Below are positions 50,501 to 58,374 of a stretch of 64,000 nucleotides of DNA, one piece after another (the stretch's first letter is position 1; each line of letters starts with the position of its first letter). Position numbers and translations under genes: made by a program. Below the pieces are notes generated by a model. The model was given only the letters and a program-made list of their open reading frames with translations, had not been told where the DNA came from and did not search any database. This DNA comes from Streptomyces canus (GTDB taxonomy: Bacteria > Actinomycetota > Actinomycetes > Streptomycetales > Streptomycetaceae): assembly GCF_001514145.1 (NCBI RefSeq), contig NZ_KQ948670.1, forward strand, positions 58,013 to 122,012. The letters run 5' to 3'.

Positions 50501-50673
50501 ACCCGGGCCGGCCGGTAGGGAGCGGCCAGGCCCTCGGGGACCGGGACCGGCTCGCCGGGGGCGTTCCAGATCTCCACATGGAGAGGGACGGACCGGGCAT
50601 GGACGGCCGGGCGTATCCGCTCGTTGAGCACGCGGGCCAGCCGCTGTTCGGTGACTTCACGGTCGTTGTGCAT
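47596..50673 (-). CDS. GH38 alpha-mannosidase
   Basis: A 1,025-residue cytosolic alpha-mannosidase. The N-terminal beta domain has PAWSTSWFKVSG and GFATHSAGFSAEG-type strands. The catalytic domain starts with SAVGHAHIDTAWLWP (His271/His273/Asp275 region, zinc ligands) and includes EFKFVMSQAQQLAWLK, GSLWVEPDTNISGGEALVRQ and MWLPDTFGYNAALPQ (Asp385 nucleophile). Further zinc-site His and the C-terminal beta sandwich (to residue 1,025) are present. It is the last gene of a transport operon (binding protein, two permeases, mannosidase), so imported mannosides would be cut inside the cell. The length is normal. Start ATG 50673. Confidence 0.92.
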   Translation of the reverse strand: MHNDREVTEQRLARVLNERIRPAVHARSVPLHVEIWNAPGEPVPVPEGLAAPYRPARVGDWWGPAWSTSWFKVSGTIPADWAGETVEAVLDLGFATHSAGFSAEGLVYRPDGTAVKALNPRNTWLPVTERAAGGEEFAAHIEAAANPVVMHTAPGELTFGPTSVGGRAPWLGDPAADPGAPLYRLRRLDLAVFDREVHELVQDLEVLEQLMPELSPDTPRRWQILRAVELALDKIDLQDISGSAAAARAVLAPVLASPAHASAHRISAVGHAHIDTAWLWPLRETVRKVARTVSNVTHLMDDHPEFKFVMSQAQQLAWLKEHRPEVYARAQEKAKTGQFLPTGSLWVEPDTNISGGEALVRQFVHGKRFFLEEFGVETEEMWLPDTFGYNAALPQLMKLAGVKWFLTQKMSWNTTNKFPHHTFWWEGIDGTRIFSHFPPVDSYNGDLSGADVAHSVRNFQDKAGASHSLIPFGYGDGGGGPTREMLARADRLRDLEGSARVEMEGPVDFFRRAHDEYEANGGAPVWSGELYLEFHRATLTSQLATKQGNRHSEHLLREAELWAATAAVRHGQPYPYDALDRLWKTVLLHQFHDILPGTSIAWVHREAEETYAAVARELEELIGAAQGALAGDPGGPVAGGTVVFNSAPHSRGGVSAFGAGPRPEAVAVPVPPVPDADGFVLDNGLVRVVVDARGLITSAYDHTAGREALAPGAVGNLLQLHQDFPNQWDAWDVDVFYRNSVRDLTDAESVTATADGVRVVRVFGASRIEQTLTLPTGSRVLVIDTVVDWHEREKFLKAAFPLDVRAAHSTAEIPFGHVERPTHTNTSWDAAKFETCAHRFLHVGEPDWGAALVNDSSYGHDVTRDVRPDGGTTTTVRLSLLRAARFPDPDQDQGTHRLGYALVIGADVTDARREGYRFNLPERAVPGSATVAPLVSVDHEGVIVEAVKLADDRSGDVVVRLYESRGTRAAATLTTGFPLASSLVTDLLERPLDDPSSHHHLVDGVRLTLRPFQILTLRLRPASRD

Positions 50674-50724
50674 CAGGTGTCCGTCTCCGTGCGAGTACTA
50701 CGAGGTGGGGGGAACGAGTCCGGG

Positions 50725-51618
50725 TCAGCCCTTGAGCGCGCCGCCGAGCGCGAAGCCGCCGCCGAGTTTGCGGGCCAGCAGCAGGTAGAGCATCACCACG
50801 GGCAGCGAGTAGAGGAGCGAGAACGCCGACAGCTGCCCGTACTGCGTCCGGTCGTGGGCGGAGAGGAAGGTGAACACGCTGACGGACGCGGGGAGTTTCT
50901 CCGGGGACAGCAGCAGGATGAAGGGGACGAAGAAGTTCCCCCACATGCCGATGAACGTGAAGATGGTGACCACGACGACACCCGGCCGCATCAGCGGCAG
51001 CACCACCCGCCACAGGACCTGCATGGTGTTCGCGCCGTCGATCCGGGCGGCCTCCTCCAGGACGATCGGCACGCCGTCCATGAAGTTCTTCATCAGCCAG
51101 ATCCCGAACGGCAGCGCGGACGCGGCCAGGAACAGGGTCGTGCCCGGCATCGAGTCGATCAGGTTCACCTGCACGAACATGCTGTACACGGGGATCATCA
51201 CGGCCGTGATGGGCAGTCCGGTGGAGAACAGGATCGTGTACAGGAACGGTCGGCGCACCCGGGACCGGTAACGCGAGAGCGGGTAGGCGCACAGGACCGA
51301 CGCCACCACGGTCACCGCCGTGCCGAAGCCGCACAGCAGCAGGCTGTTGAGCATCGGCCGGTAGGTGGTGTCGACGTTGAGTACCGCGTCGAAGTTGTCG
51401 AGCGTCAGCGCCGAAGGCCACTTGAGCCGGAAGGAGTTGGTGTCGCTCACCGAGGCGAGCACCATCCACAGCAGCGGCAGGACGTACAGGACCGACACGG
51501 CGATCAGGACGAGGTTGATCGCGAGGCGACCGGGACGCACCCGGCGCGGACGCCGAGGGGCGGGTGCCGGGACCGTCTTCGAGACGGGCGGGGCGGGGGG
51601 AGTGGCGACGGCGGCCAT
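50725..51618 (-). CDS. Sugar ABC transporter permease (MalG type)
   Basis: A 297-residue permease with six membrane helices, starting with LAINLVLIAVSVLYVLPLLWMVLAS after a Pro/Ala-rich cytosolic tail. The EAA loop that contacts the ATPase is EEAARIDGANTMQVLWRVVLPLMRP. It ends with a typical MalG-like C-terminus (ARKLGGGFALGGALKG). Its ATG overlaps the stop of the upstream permease (ATGA). No ATPase gene is in the operon, so it probably shares a multitask ATPase such as MsiK, the usual partner in Streptomyces. 51 bases separate it from the mannosidase gene. Confidence 0.92.
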   Translation of the reverse strand: MAAVATPPAPPVSKTVPAPAPRRPRRVRPGRLAINLVLIAVSVLYVLPLLWMVLASVSDTNSFRLKWPSALTLDNFDAVLNVDTTYRPMLNSLLLCGFGTAVTVVASVLCAYPLSRYRSRVRRPFLYTILFSTGLPITAVMIPVYSMFVQVNLIDSMPGTTLFLAASALPFGIWLMKNFMDGVPIVLEEAARIDGANTMQVLWRVVLPLMRPGVVVVTIFTFIGMWGNFFVPFILLLSPEKLPASVSVFTFLSAHDRTQYGQLSAFSLLYSLPVVMLYLLLARKLGGGFALGGALKG

Positions 51619-52550
51619 CAGTCGTCCTCCAGTTTCAGCAGCCGGATGTACACGACGGAGAAGAGGGCGCCGACCACCAGCAGGACGAGGGCGATGGCGG
51701 TGCCGTAGCCGATCAGGCTGTTCTGGAAGGCCTGTTGGTACATGAAGATCGGCAGTGTCTCGCTCTTGTTGCCGGGGCCGCCGCGGGTCATGGTGTAGAT
51801 CAGCCCGAAGACGGAGAGTGTCTGAAGCGTGATCAGCATCAGGTTGGTCAGGATCGAGGGCCTGATGACCGGCAGCACGACCCGCCACAGCCGCTGCCAG
51901 GGGCCCGCGCCGTCCATTTCGGCGGCCTCCACCAGCTCCTGCGGTACGTCGTTGATGGCGGCGGTGAAGACCATCAGCGAGAAGGCGGTGCCGCGCCACA
52001 CGTTGGCCAGGCACACCGCGAGGATCGGCGTCGTGTAAAGCCAGTTCTGGTCCGGCAGATGTGCCGCGTCCAGAAGCGAGTTGAGTGAGCCCTGGTCGTA
52101 GAAGAAGGCGTACATCAGATAGCCGGCGACCACCTCGGGCAGCACCCACGCGGCGATGACCACGCCGTTGACGAGGGCCCGTACCGGCTGGGTGGCCTTC
52201 TGCATCAGGACCGCGAGCGCGAGCCCGAGGGTGTTCTGGCCGATGACCGCGGAGCCGACCACGAACAGCAGGGTCAGCCACATCGCGTTCAGGAAGTCGG
52301 TGTCCTTGAACGCCCTGGTGAAGTTGTCGACGCCGACGAAGTGGGTGCCGGCGGCCCCGGTGAGCTGCATGTCGGTGAACGCGTAGTACACGCAGTACGC
52401 GATCGGACCGGCCAGGAACACCGCCAGCAGGACCACGGCCGGGACCGTCGGCAGGCCGCGCAGCAGCGAGCGGACGGCGGGGGCGGGCGCCCCGCGGGAC
52501 CGGCGGGGGTGACCGCCGGTCCCGTGAGGCGCCGGAGCGAGGGTGGTCAC
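51618..52550 (-). CDS. Sugar ABC transporter permease (MalF type)
   Basis: A 310-residue permease with six helices (LLRGLPTVPAVVLLAVFLAGPIAYCVYYAF, then FLNAMWLTLLFVVGSAVIGQNTLGLALAVLM, NGVVIAAWVLPEVVAGYLMYAFF). The EAA loop is VEAAEMDGAGPWQRLWRVVLPVIRPSI. It pairs with the downstream MalG-type permease and overlaps both neighbours by a few bases, showing tight translational coupling. Probable substrate: mannose-containing oligosaccharides, by association with GH38. Confidence 0.92.
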   Translation of the reverse strand: MTTLAPAPHGTGGHPRRSRGAPAPAVRSLLRGLPTVPAVVLLAVFLAGPIAYCVYYAFTDMQLTGAAGTHFVGVDNFTRAFKDTDFLNAMWLTLLFVVGSAVIGQNTLGLALAVLMQKATQPVRALVNGVVIAAWVLPEVVAGYLMYAFFYDQGSLNSLLDAAHLPDQNWLYTTPILAVCLANVWRGTAFSLMVFTAAINDVPQELVEAAEMDGAGPWQRLWRVVLPVIRPSILTNLMLITLQTLSVFGLIYTMTRGGPGNKSETLPIFMYQQAFQNSLIGYGTAIALVLLVVGALFSVVYIRLLKLEDD

Positions 52551-53926
52551 GAAGTGCCCTCCGCGGTCTTGTCGTCGCCCACCGCCGCCTTGACATCGTT
52601 ATCGAAGGTCGAGGCGGCCTTGTCGACGGAGGCCTGACCGGTCGTCACGGACTCCATCGCCTTCTGGATCGCGGTCGAGACCTGGTTGTACTCGGGCAGC
52701 CCGGGCCGGTAGTGGGTGTCGGCGACCAGCTCCGTGAAGAACTTGTTGGTCGGGACCGAGTTCAGGTACGTCGGGTCCGACGCGACGTCCGTGCGCACCG
52801 CGATGTTGGCGTTGGTCGCGTTCCACTTGGCGGCGTTGGTCTTCGTCTGGAGTGTGGTCGACAGGAACTTCCAGGCCAGGTCGGGGTTCTTGGCCTTCGC
52901 CGGGATCGACCAGGCCCAGCCGCCGGACATGCTCGTACTGCCGGGCGCCTGACCGTTCTGCGTCGGCATCGCCGCGGTGCCCATCACCGACTGCCACTCC
53001 TTCCACGGCTTGGCCGCCGCGGAACTCCAGTTGTTGGGCATCCAGGAGCCGTCGATGTCGATGGCCAGCTTGCCCTCGGGGATGAGCTCGGTGCCCACGG
53101 CGGTCCCGAAGTTGGCGCCCAGCGCCTGCTCCTTGGCCGGACCGAGCCCCTGGCTGTAGAGGGTGTGCACGAAGTCCAGCGCGTCCTTGAAGCCCTGGCT
53201 GCCCACGACCCACTTCTTCTGGGAGGCGTCGTAGAGGGACTTGTCGCCGGCCGGGGTGCCGTACAGGAGCATCTCGAAGCCCTGCATGGACGACGCCTCG
53301 CCGCCCGCCTGGCCGGTGTAAAGGTTGAGCGGGGTGACGCCGGGCAGCTTCGCCTTGATCTTCTTGGCGGCGGCGATCACGTCGGCCCAGGTCTTCGGCT
53401 GCCAGGGCACGGAGATCCCGGCCTTCTGGAGGAGCTGCTTGTTGTACCAGATCCCGCGGGTGTCGGTGTCGTCCGGTACGGCGTAGGTCTTGCCGTCGGA
53501 GGCTCCGGTCACCGCGCCCTTGGCGGCCTTGGCGTACTGCGACCAGTCGGCCCACTTGGCGGTATAGGTGTCCAGCGGCTTGAGGTAGCCGCCTGCGATG
53601 TCGGAGTTGATGAGCGCGGTGTCCTCGTAGACCAGGTCGGGCGCGGTCGCGGGGGAGCGCATCATGAGCTGGAGTTTGGTGTAGTAGTCGTTCTCGGAGG
53701 CGGTCACCGGCACGAGGGTCACCTTGGTGCCCGGGTTGGCCTTGGTGAACTCCTTCACCATCGAGGCGAGGAAGTTGGCCTGGAGCTTGTTGGTGCTGTC
53801 CAGGTTCTGCCAGTAGACGACCTTGATGGACTTGGCCGAGCTGCCTGACGAGCCCGAACCGCAGCCGGTGGCGGCCAGGGCGGTGGCGGCGGTGAAGGCC
53901 GCGGCGGTGACGATTCTCGAGCGCAC
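52547..53926 (-). CDS. Sugar-binding lipoprotein of ABC importer
   Basis: A 459-residue extracellular solute-binding lipoprotein (family 1). Signal peptide and lipobox: AAFTAATALAATGCGSG (lipidated Cys22). The mature protein has VVYWQNLDSTNKLQANFLAS, LVYEDTALINSDIAGGYLKPLD, DTRGIWYNKQLLQKAG, a substrate-clamp region rich in Trp, and GWAWSIPAKAKNPDLAWKFL. It delivers the substrate to the two permeases encoded next. First gene of the four-gene operon, divergent from the ROK repressor. Confidence 0.92.
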   Translation of the reverse strand: MRSRIVTAAAFTAATALAATGCGSGSSGSSAKSIKVVYWQNLDSTNKLQANFLASMVKEFTKANPGTKVTLVPVTASENDYYTKLQLMMRSPATAPDLVYEDTALINSDIAGGYLKPLDTYTAKWADWSQYAKAAKGAVTGASDGKTYAVPDDTDTRGIWYNKQLLQKAGISVPWQPKTWADVIAAAKKIKAKLPGVTPLNLYTGQAGGEASSMQGFEMLLYGTPAGDKSLYDASQKKWVVGSQGFKDALDFVHTLYSQGLGPAKEQALGANFGTAVGTELIPEGKLAIDIDGSWMPNNWSSAAAKPWKEWQSVMGTAAMPTQNGQAPGSTSMSGGWAWSIPAKAKNPDLAWKFLSTTLQTKTNAAKWNATNANIAVRTDVASDPTYLNSVPTNKFFTELVADTHYRPGLPEYNQVSTAIQKAMESVTTGQASVDKAASTFDNDVKAAVGDDKTAEGTS

Positions 53927-54046
53927 AGTGGTTCCTCCGGGACGCGAAACCTGAGGGAAAGCCGCGAGTTTTTCGGCCTGGGACGCCAGCCCGGACGACG
54001 CCCCATGCTCTGCGCCACCCTGCGCTGATCGGCCTGGATGGCCGGA

Positions 54047-54079
54047 ATTTGATGGGCGTCAGCTAAATCCATTTGATGG
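54047..54079. promoter_or_regulatory. Putative operator/promoter region of the mannoside operon
   Basis: ATTTGATGG occurs twice (54047-54055 and 54071-54079), and the second copy forms the inverted repeat ATCCA-TTTGA-TGGAT (54067-54081). On the minus strand TTGACT (about 54082-54087 reversed) and a TTAGCT-like -10, 17 bases apart, overlap this site, so a repressor here would block the binding-protein promoter. The AT-rich sequence stands out from its surroundings. Confidence 0.5.
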
Positions 54080-54162
54080 ATGAAGTCAATGCTTCGAGTA
54101 TGTAAACTTTCGCCGTGGGAGTGCCGGGGGCGGCGGATGTGAGGGGATCAGGTGACCGACAG

Positions 54163-55407
54163 GTGACGATGCTCAGCGGGACGAACCTGCCGCGGGTCGG
54201 CGGCTACAACCAGGCCGTCGTCCTGGACGCCATCCGCACCACGGGACAGGTGAGCCGGGTCGAGCTGGCCGCCCTCACCGGCCTGACCAACCAGACCGTC
54301 TCCAACGTCGTCCGCAAGCTCCTCGACGCGGGCCTCGTGGCCGAATCCGGCCAGGCCCCCTCCAGCGGCGGCAAGCGCCGCACCCTGCTGACCATCCGGG
54401 CCGACGGGGCGTGCGCGGTCGGCGTCCACCTCGATCCCGACGCCGCGGTCATCGTGGTGGTCGACCTGGCCGGAGAGGTGATCGGCAGCCGACGGCTGCG
54501 GCTCACCGACCCGGGCGACCCGGCCGACGTGGTGGACCGCATCGCGCGCACCACCGGGCGCCTTCTCGACCGCAGCGCCGTGGACCGCACCCGCCTGCTC
54601 GGCCTCGGCATCGCCGCGCCCGGGCCCCTCGACGGCAGCACCGGCGCCGTGGTCTCCCCGCCGAACTTCCCCGGCTGGGGCCGCGTCCCCCTCGCGGAGA
54701 TGTTCGCCGACGCCACCGGCCTGCCCGTCGCCCTCGACAACGACGCGACCGCCGCCGCCATCGGTGAGCGCTGGATCGGCGGCGCTGACCGGGCGGGCAG
54801 CTTCCTGTTCATCTACCTCGGCACGGGCGTCGGCGCCGGCATCGTCCTCAACAACACGGTCCTGCACGGCGATTCGGGCAACGCCGGCGAGTTCGGCCAC
54901 ATGGCCGTGGAGCCCGGGGACCGTGTCTGCCACTGCGGTGCGATGGACTGCCTCGGCCCGTATGTCAGCCCGGCCGCGATCATCGACGACCTGCTGCGGC
55001 TGCACGGCCGGACCGCCGCCGACCGCATCGGCCTCACCGGTGCGCCCGACTCCGTGCACCATGACTGGAAGGCCCTGCGCCGAGCGGCCCGCGCGGACGA
55101 TCCCGACGCCTGCGACGTCGTACGGCGTGCCGCGCGCCGTATCGGCGAGGCCGCGCGCGGCGCCGCCAGCCTCCTCGACGTCAGCCGGGTCGTCCTCGGC
55201 GGCGAGGCGCTGCGCGGCATCGAGCCGATCATCCGCGAGGAGGTCGAGGCCGCCGTCAACCGCACGTCCGTCGCCCGTACGATCCGCGCGGTAGCCGTCG
55301 AACAGAGCGTGATCGGCGAGACGGTGGGCGCGGTAGGGGCGGCGTCGCTGGTGCTGCACGGGAACTACGCGCCGGGGTGGCGGATGCTGACGGACGTATC
55401 GAGCTGA
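54163..55407 (+). CDS. ROK-family transcriptional repressor
   Basis: A 414-residue ROK regulator. An N-terminal MarR-like HTH (AVVLDAIRTTGQVSRVELAALTGLTNQTVSNVVRKLLDAGLV) is followed by a kinase-like ATP/sugar fold: GLGIAAPGPLDG, FPGWGRVPLAEMFADATGLPVALDNDATAAAIGE, IYLGTGVGAGIVLNN and GEFGHMAVEPG. The zinc motif CHCGAMDCLG keeps the three Cys (CxCGxxxC) but has Gly where Glu usually follows (CLE). GTG 54163 was chosen for AGGTGA 7 bases upstream. Divergent from the mannoside transport operon, which it is expected to repress until a mannose-type ligand binds. Confidence 0.9.
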   Translation: MTMLSGTNLPRVGGYNQAVVLDAIRTTGQVSRVELAALTGLTNQTVSNVVRKLLDAGLVAESGQAPSSGGKRRTLLTIRADGACAVGVHLDPDAAVIVVVDLAGEVIGSRRLRLTDPGDPADVVDRIARTTGRLLDRSAVDRTRLLGLGIAAPGPLDGSTGAVVSPPNFPGWGRVPLAEMFADATGLPVALDNDATAAAIGERWIGGADRAGSFLFIYLGTGVGAGIVLNNTVLHGDSGNAGEFGHMAVEPGDRVCHCGAMDCLGPYVSPAAIIDDLLRLHGRTAADRIGLTGAPDSVHHDWKALRRAARADDPDACDVVRRAARRIGEAARGAASLLDVSRVVLGGEALRGIEPIIREEVEAAVNRTSVARTIRAVAVEQSVIGETVGAVGAASLVLHGNYAPGWRMLTDVSS

Positions 55408-55467
55408 AGTGGGGGCGGTGCGCGTCGAGTTGGGGGGTGCGTCGGCGTCCCGTGTCCGAAGTACGGG

Positions 55468-55920
55468 TCAGTTCCGGGATTCCGGGTCCTGGGCTTCGTA
55501 AGGCCAGACATCGTCCGGGAAGACTCGCGCGAACCAATGGGGCTGGACGTCCCGAAGCCGCAGCGTTCGCCAGCGGCGTGGGTCGGCAGGTTCCGGGACC
55601 GCGACCTCGACGTCCGGGCCGTAGGCGAAGAGCCGCTCCTGGCAGACACCACAGGGCGCCAGGATCCAGTACCCGCGATCCTTGTCGGCGGCGGTGACGC
55701 ACACGGACGCCACCACGCGCCGCCCCAGCTTGAAGGCCTCACAGATGGCGCCCGTCTCGTGGCAAAGGCCCACAGCACTGTTCGGTGCGTCCGGGGCGGT
55801 GCTCGTGAGGATCGCTCCGTCGTCGAGACGCAGTGCGGCGGCCCCGGACCAGTCCTGTCCGGGGAAGCGGTGGCGGGCCAGACCGACGGCGGCGTCCACG
55901 AGTTCCTGATCAACGGCCAT
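55468..55920 (-). CDS. Cytidine deaminase-like protein (blasticidin-S deaminase type)
   Basis: A 150-residue zinc deaminase. Zinc motif 1 is GLCHETGAICEAFKL (C-x-E-x-G type) and motif 2 is ILAPCGVCQERL (PCxxC). The rest shows the family beta strands (YGPDVEVAVPEPAD). It is slightly longer than typical cytidine deaminases because of a C-terminal helix (HWFARVFPDDVWPYEAQ). It may deaminate cytidine or act on a nucleoside antibiotic, as blasticidin-S deaminase does. ATG 55920 is used; ATG 55935 is the alternative and neither has a strong ribosome site. It is convergent with the ROK gene. Confidence 0.85.
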   Translation of the reverse strand: MAVDQELVDAAVGLARHRFPGQDWSGAAALRLDDGAILTSTAPDAPNSAVGLCHETGAICEAFKLGRRVVASVCVTAADKDRGYWILAPCGVCQERLFAYGPDVEVAVPEPADPRRWRTLRLRDVQPHWFARVFPDDVWPYEAQDPESRN

Positions 55921-56123
55921 GGAGGAAACGTACATCCGGCGGACCCGTCCACGCTCAAGTCGGCCTGGTGCGTTGGCACTAGGACACGGGAGTGGGTGGT
56001 CCGGGTGCACCAGGGGAAGACGGCGGCGCAGGACGATGCCCGGCGGGGTGCTGGAAGGAAGGGTTGGAGGCGTGCGGATCCCGCGCATTCCCCCTGCCCA
56101 ACGGCGTCTGGAGTGATCGACAG

Positions 56124-58367
56124 GTGGCTACTTTTCTTTACCGGATCGGACGGTGGGCCTTCCGGCGGCGCCGTCTCGTGGGTGGGCTGTGGCTGGGTGC
56201 CCTGGTGCTGGCAGTCGCCGCCGCCGCCATGGCGCCGGCCGGGGAGGAAGAGGACCTCTCCATGCCCGGCACCGAGTCGCAGAAGGCGTTCGACCTGCTG
56301 GACGAACGCTTCCCCCAGAGCAACTCCCAGGGCGCCGAGGCCCGCTTGGTGTTCCGGGCCCCGGACGGGCAGCGGGTGACGGCCAGGGAGAACAAGGCGG
56401 CCGTCGAGGACGCGCTCGGCTCGCTGGACGGGGGCCGTCAGGTCGCGTCGACCACCGACCCCTATACGACCGGCGCGGTCAGCGAGGACGGCACCATCGC
56501 CTACTCCACGATCACCTACACCGCGGACGCCGTCGACCTGACCGGGTCGACGAAGAGCGCCCTCGAGGACGCCGCGAACCAGGCCCGGGACGCGGGGCTG
56601 ACCGTGGAGATCGGCGGCTCGGCCCTGGATGCGGAGGAGGAACTGGGCGGTACGACGGAGCTCATCGGCGTGGCGGTGGCGGCGGTGGTGCTCGTCCTCG
56701 CCCTCGGTTCGCTGGTCGCGGCCGGACTGTCACTGCTGACCGCGTTCACGGGCGTGGCCATCGCCTTCGGTCTGGTCTCCGCACTGGCCGTTCCGCTCGG
56801 TCTGACGTCCACCGTCGCCATCCTGGCGTTGATGCTGGGCCTGGCGGTCGGCATCGACTACGCCCTCTTCATCACCTCCCGCTTCCGGGACGAGTGCGCC
56901 CAGGGCAGCGAGCCGGAGGAGGCCGCCGGCCGGGCGGTGGGCACGGCCGGATCCGCCGTCGTCTTCGCCGGCGCGACCGTCATCATCGCCCTGGCCGGGC
57001 TGGGAGTCGTCGGAATCCCCGAACTCACCAAGATGGGCATGGGCGGTGCGGGTGCCGTGGCTCTGGCCGTACTTGTCGCCCTGACCCTGGTCCCCGCGCT
57101 GTTCGGCTTCTTCGGACGGCGGGTGCTGTCCCGCCGTATCCGCAAGGCCACCCGGCCGGGAAGCGAGCGTTCGCACCCGGTGCCCACCACGGCCGGCCGG
57201 CCCGGTCTCGGCACCCGCTGGGCGCGGTTCGTGCTGCGCCGGCCGGTGGCCGTGCTGATGATCTCCGGACTCGGCCTCGGTGCCGTCGCGCTCCCGGCGC
57301 TGAGCCTCGAACTCGGGCTGCCCGGCGACGAGTCCAAGTCGGTGCAGACCACCCAGCGCCGTGCCTACGACCTGCTGTCGGAAGGCTTCGGCCCCGGCTT
57401 CAACGGCCCGTTGACCGTGGTTGTGGACATGTCGGCGTCCGAAGACACCCGGGCCACGACGGACCTGGTCGTCAAGACCGTGGGCGGAGTGGACGGGGTC
57501 GCGTCGGTAGGTGATCCCGTGCTCAGCCGGACCAAGGACACGGCCGTCCTCACCGCCGTTCCCCGGACCGCGCCGAACAGCGGCGAGACGAAGGACCTGG
57601 TGCACGCGATCCGGGACGCGGTCCCGGGTGTAGAGGCCGACACGGGCGCCGCCGTCCTGGTGACGGGTACCACCGCGATGAACATCGACATCTCCGAAGC
57701 GATGTCCGACGCCCTCGTCCCCTATCTGACCGTGGTCATCGGCCTGGCGGTGCTCCTGCTGACGGTGGTCTTCCGCTCAGTGCTGGTCCCGGTCAAGGCC
57801 GCGCTCGGTTTCCTGCTGTCGGTGGGTGCCGCGTTCGGCGTCCTCGTCGCCGTCTTCCAGTGGGGCTGGGCGGCGGACCTGCTCGGCATCGAACAGACCG
57901 GCCCGGTCATGTCGCTGATGCCGATCCTCATCATCGGCATCGTGTTCGGCCTCGCCATGGACTACGAGGTCTTCCTCCTCACCCGGATGCGGGAGGCCTA
58001 CATCCACGGCGCGTCTCCCGGCGAGGCGATCGTCAGCGGGTTCCGGCACAGCGGACGCGTGGTGGCCGCGGCGGCGATCATCATGATCAGCGTGTTCGCC
58101 GGATTCGTCGGAATGAGCAGCCCGACCATCCAGACGATGGGCGTCGGCCTGGCCGCCGCCGTCGCCTTCGACGCCTTCGTGGTCCGGATGGCGATCGCCC
58201 CCGCGGTCCTGGCTCTGCTCGGTCACCGGGCCTGGTGGCTGCCTCGTATCCTGAACCGTGTGCTGCCGAATGTGGATATCGAGGGTGAGGCACTGAGCAG
58301 GCATGTCCCGGCCTCCGCGGCCGAGTCGGACGCGGCGGTGCGGCGGCTCCCCGTCGGGCGGGACTGA
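56124..58367 (+). CDS. MMPL-family RND exporter
   Basis: A 747-residue RND-type exporter. A first helix (VGGLWLGALVLAVAAAAM) is followed by an extracellular domain (about 40-170). Then come five or six helices with the MMPL charged motif VGIDYALFITSRFRDE (Asp and Tyr of the proton relay). A second unit begins near residue 370 (VLMISGLGLGAVALPALSL) and has GLAMDYEVFLLTRMREAYIHG. This duplicated pattern is the MmpL fold, which moves lipids or hydrophobic compounds across the membrane using proton motive force. GTG 56124 was chosen. It precedes the histidine-kinase gene by 7 bases, so exporter, kinase and regulator form one operon. Confidence 0.9.
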   Translation: MATFLYRIGRWAFRRRRLVGGLWLGALVLAVAAAAMAPAGEEEDLSMPGTESQKAFDLLDERFPQSNSQGAEARLVFRAPDGQRVTARENKAAVEDALGSLDGGRQVASTTDPYTTGAVSEDGTIAYSTITYTADAVDLTGSTKSALEDAANQARDAGLTVEIGGSALDAEEELGGTTELIGVAVAAVVLVLALGSLVAAGLSLLTAFTGVAIAFGLVSALAVPLGLTSTVAILALMLGLAVGIDYALFITSRFRDECAQGSEPEEAAGRAVGTAGSAVVFAGATVIIALAGLGVVGIPELTKMGMGGAGAVALAVLVALTLVPALFGFFGRRVLSRRIRKATRPGSERSHPVPTTAGRPGLGTRWARFVLRRPVAVLMISGLGLGAVALPALSLELGLPGDESKSVQTTQRRAYDLLSEGFGPGFNGPLTVVVDMSASEDTRATTDLVVKTVGGVDGVASVGDPVLSRTKDTAVLTAVPRTAPNSGETKDLVHAIRDAVPGVEADTGAAVLVTGTTAMNIDISEAMSDALVPYLTVVIGLAVLLLTVVFRSVLVPVKAALGFLLSVGAAFGVLVAVFQWGWAADLLGIEQTGPVMSLMPILIIGIVFGLAMDYEVFLLTRMREAYIHGASPGEAIVSGFRHSGRVVAAAAIIMISVFAGFVGMSSPTIQTMGVGLAAAVAFDAFVVRMAIAPAVLALLGHRAWWLPRILNRVLPNVDIEGEALSRHVPASAAESDAAVRRLPVGRD

Positions 58368-58374
58368 CCCGGCC

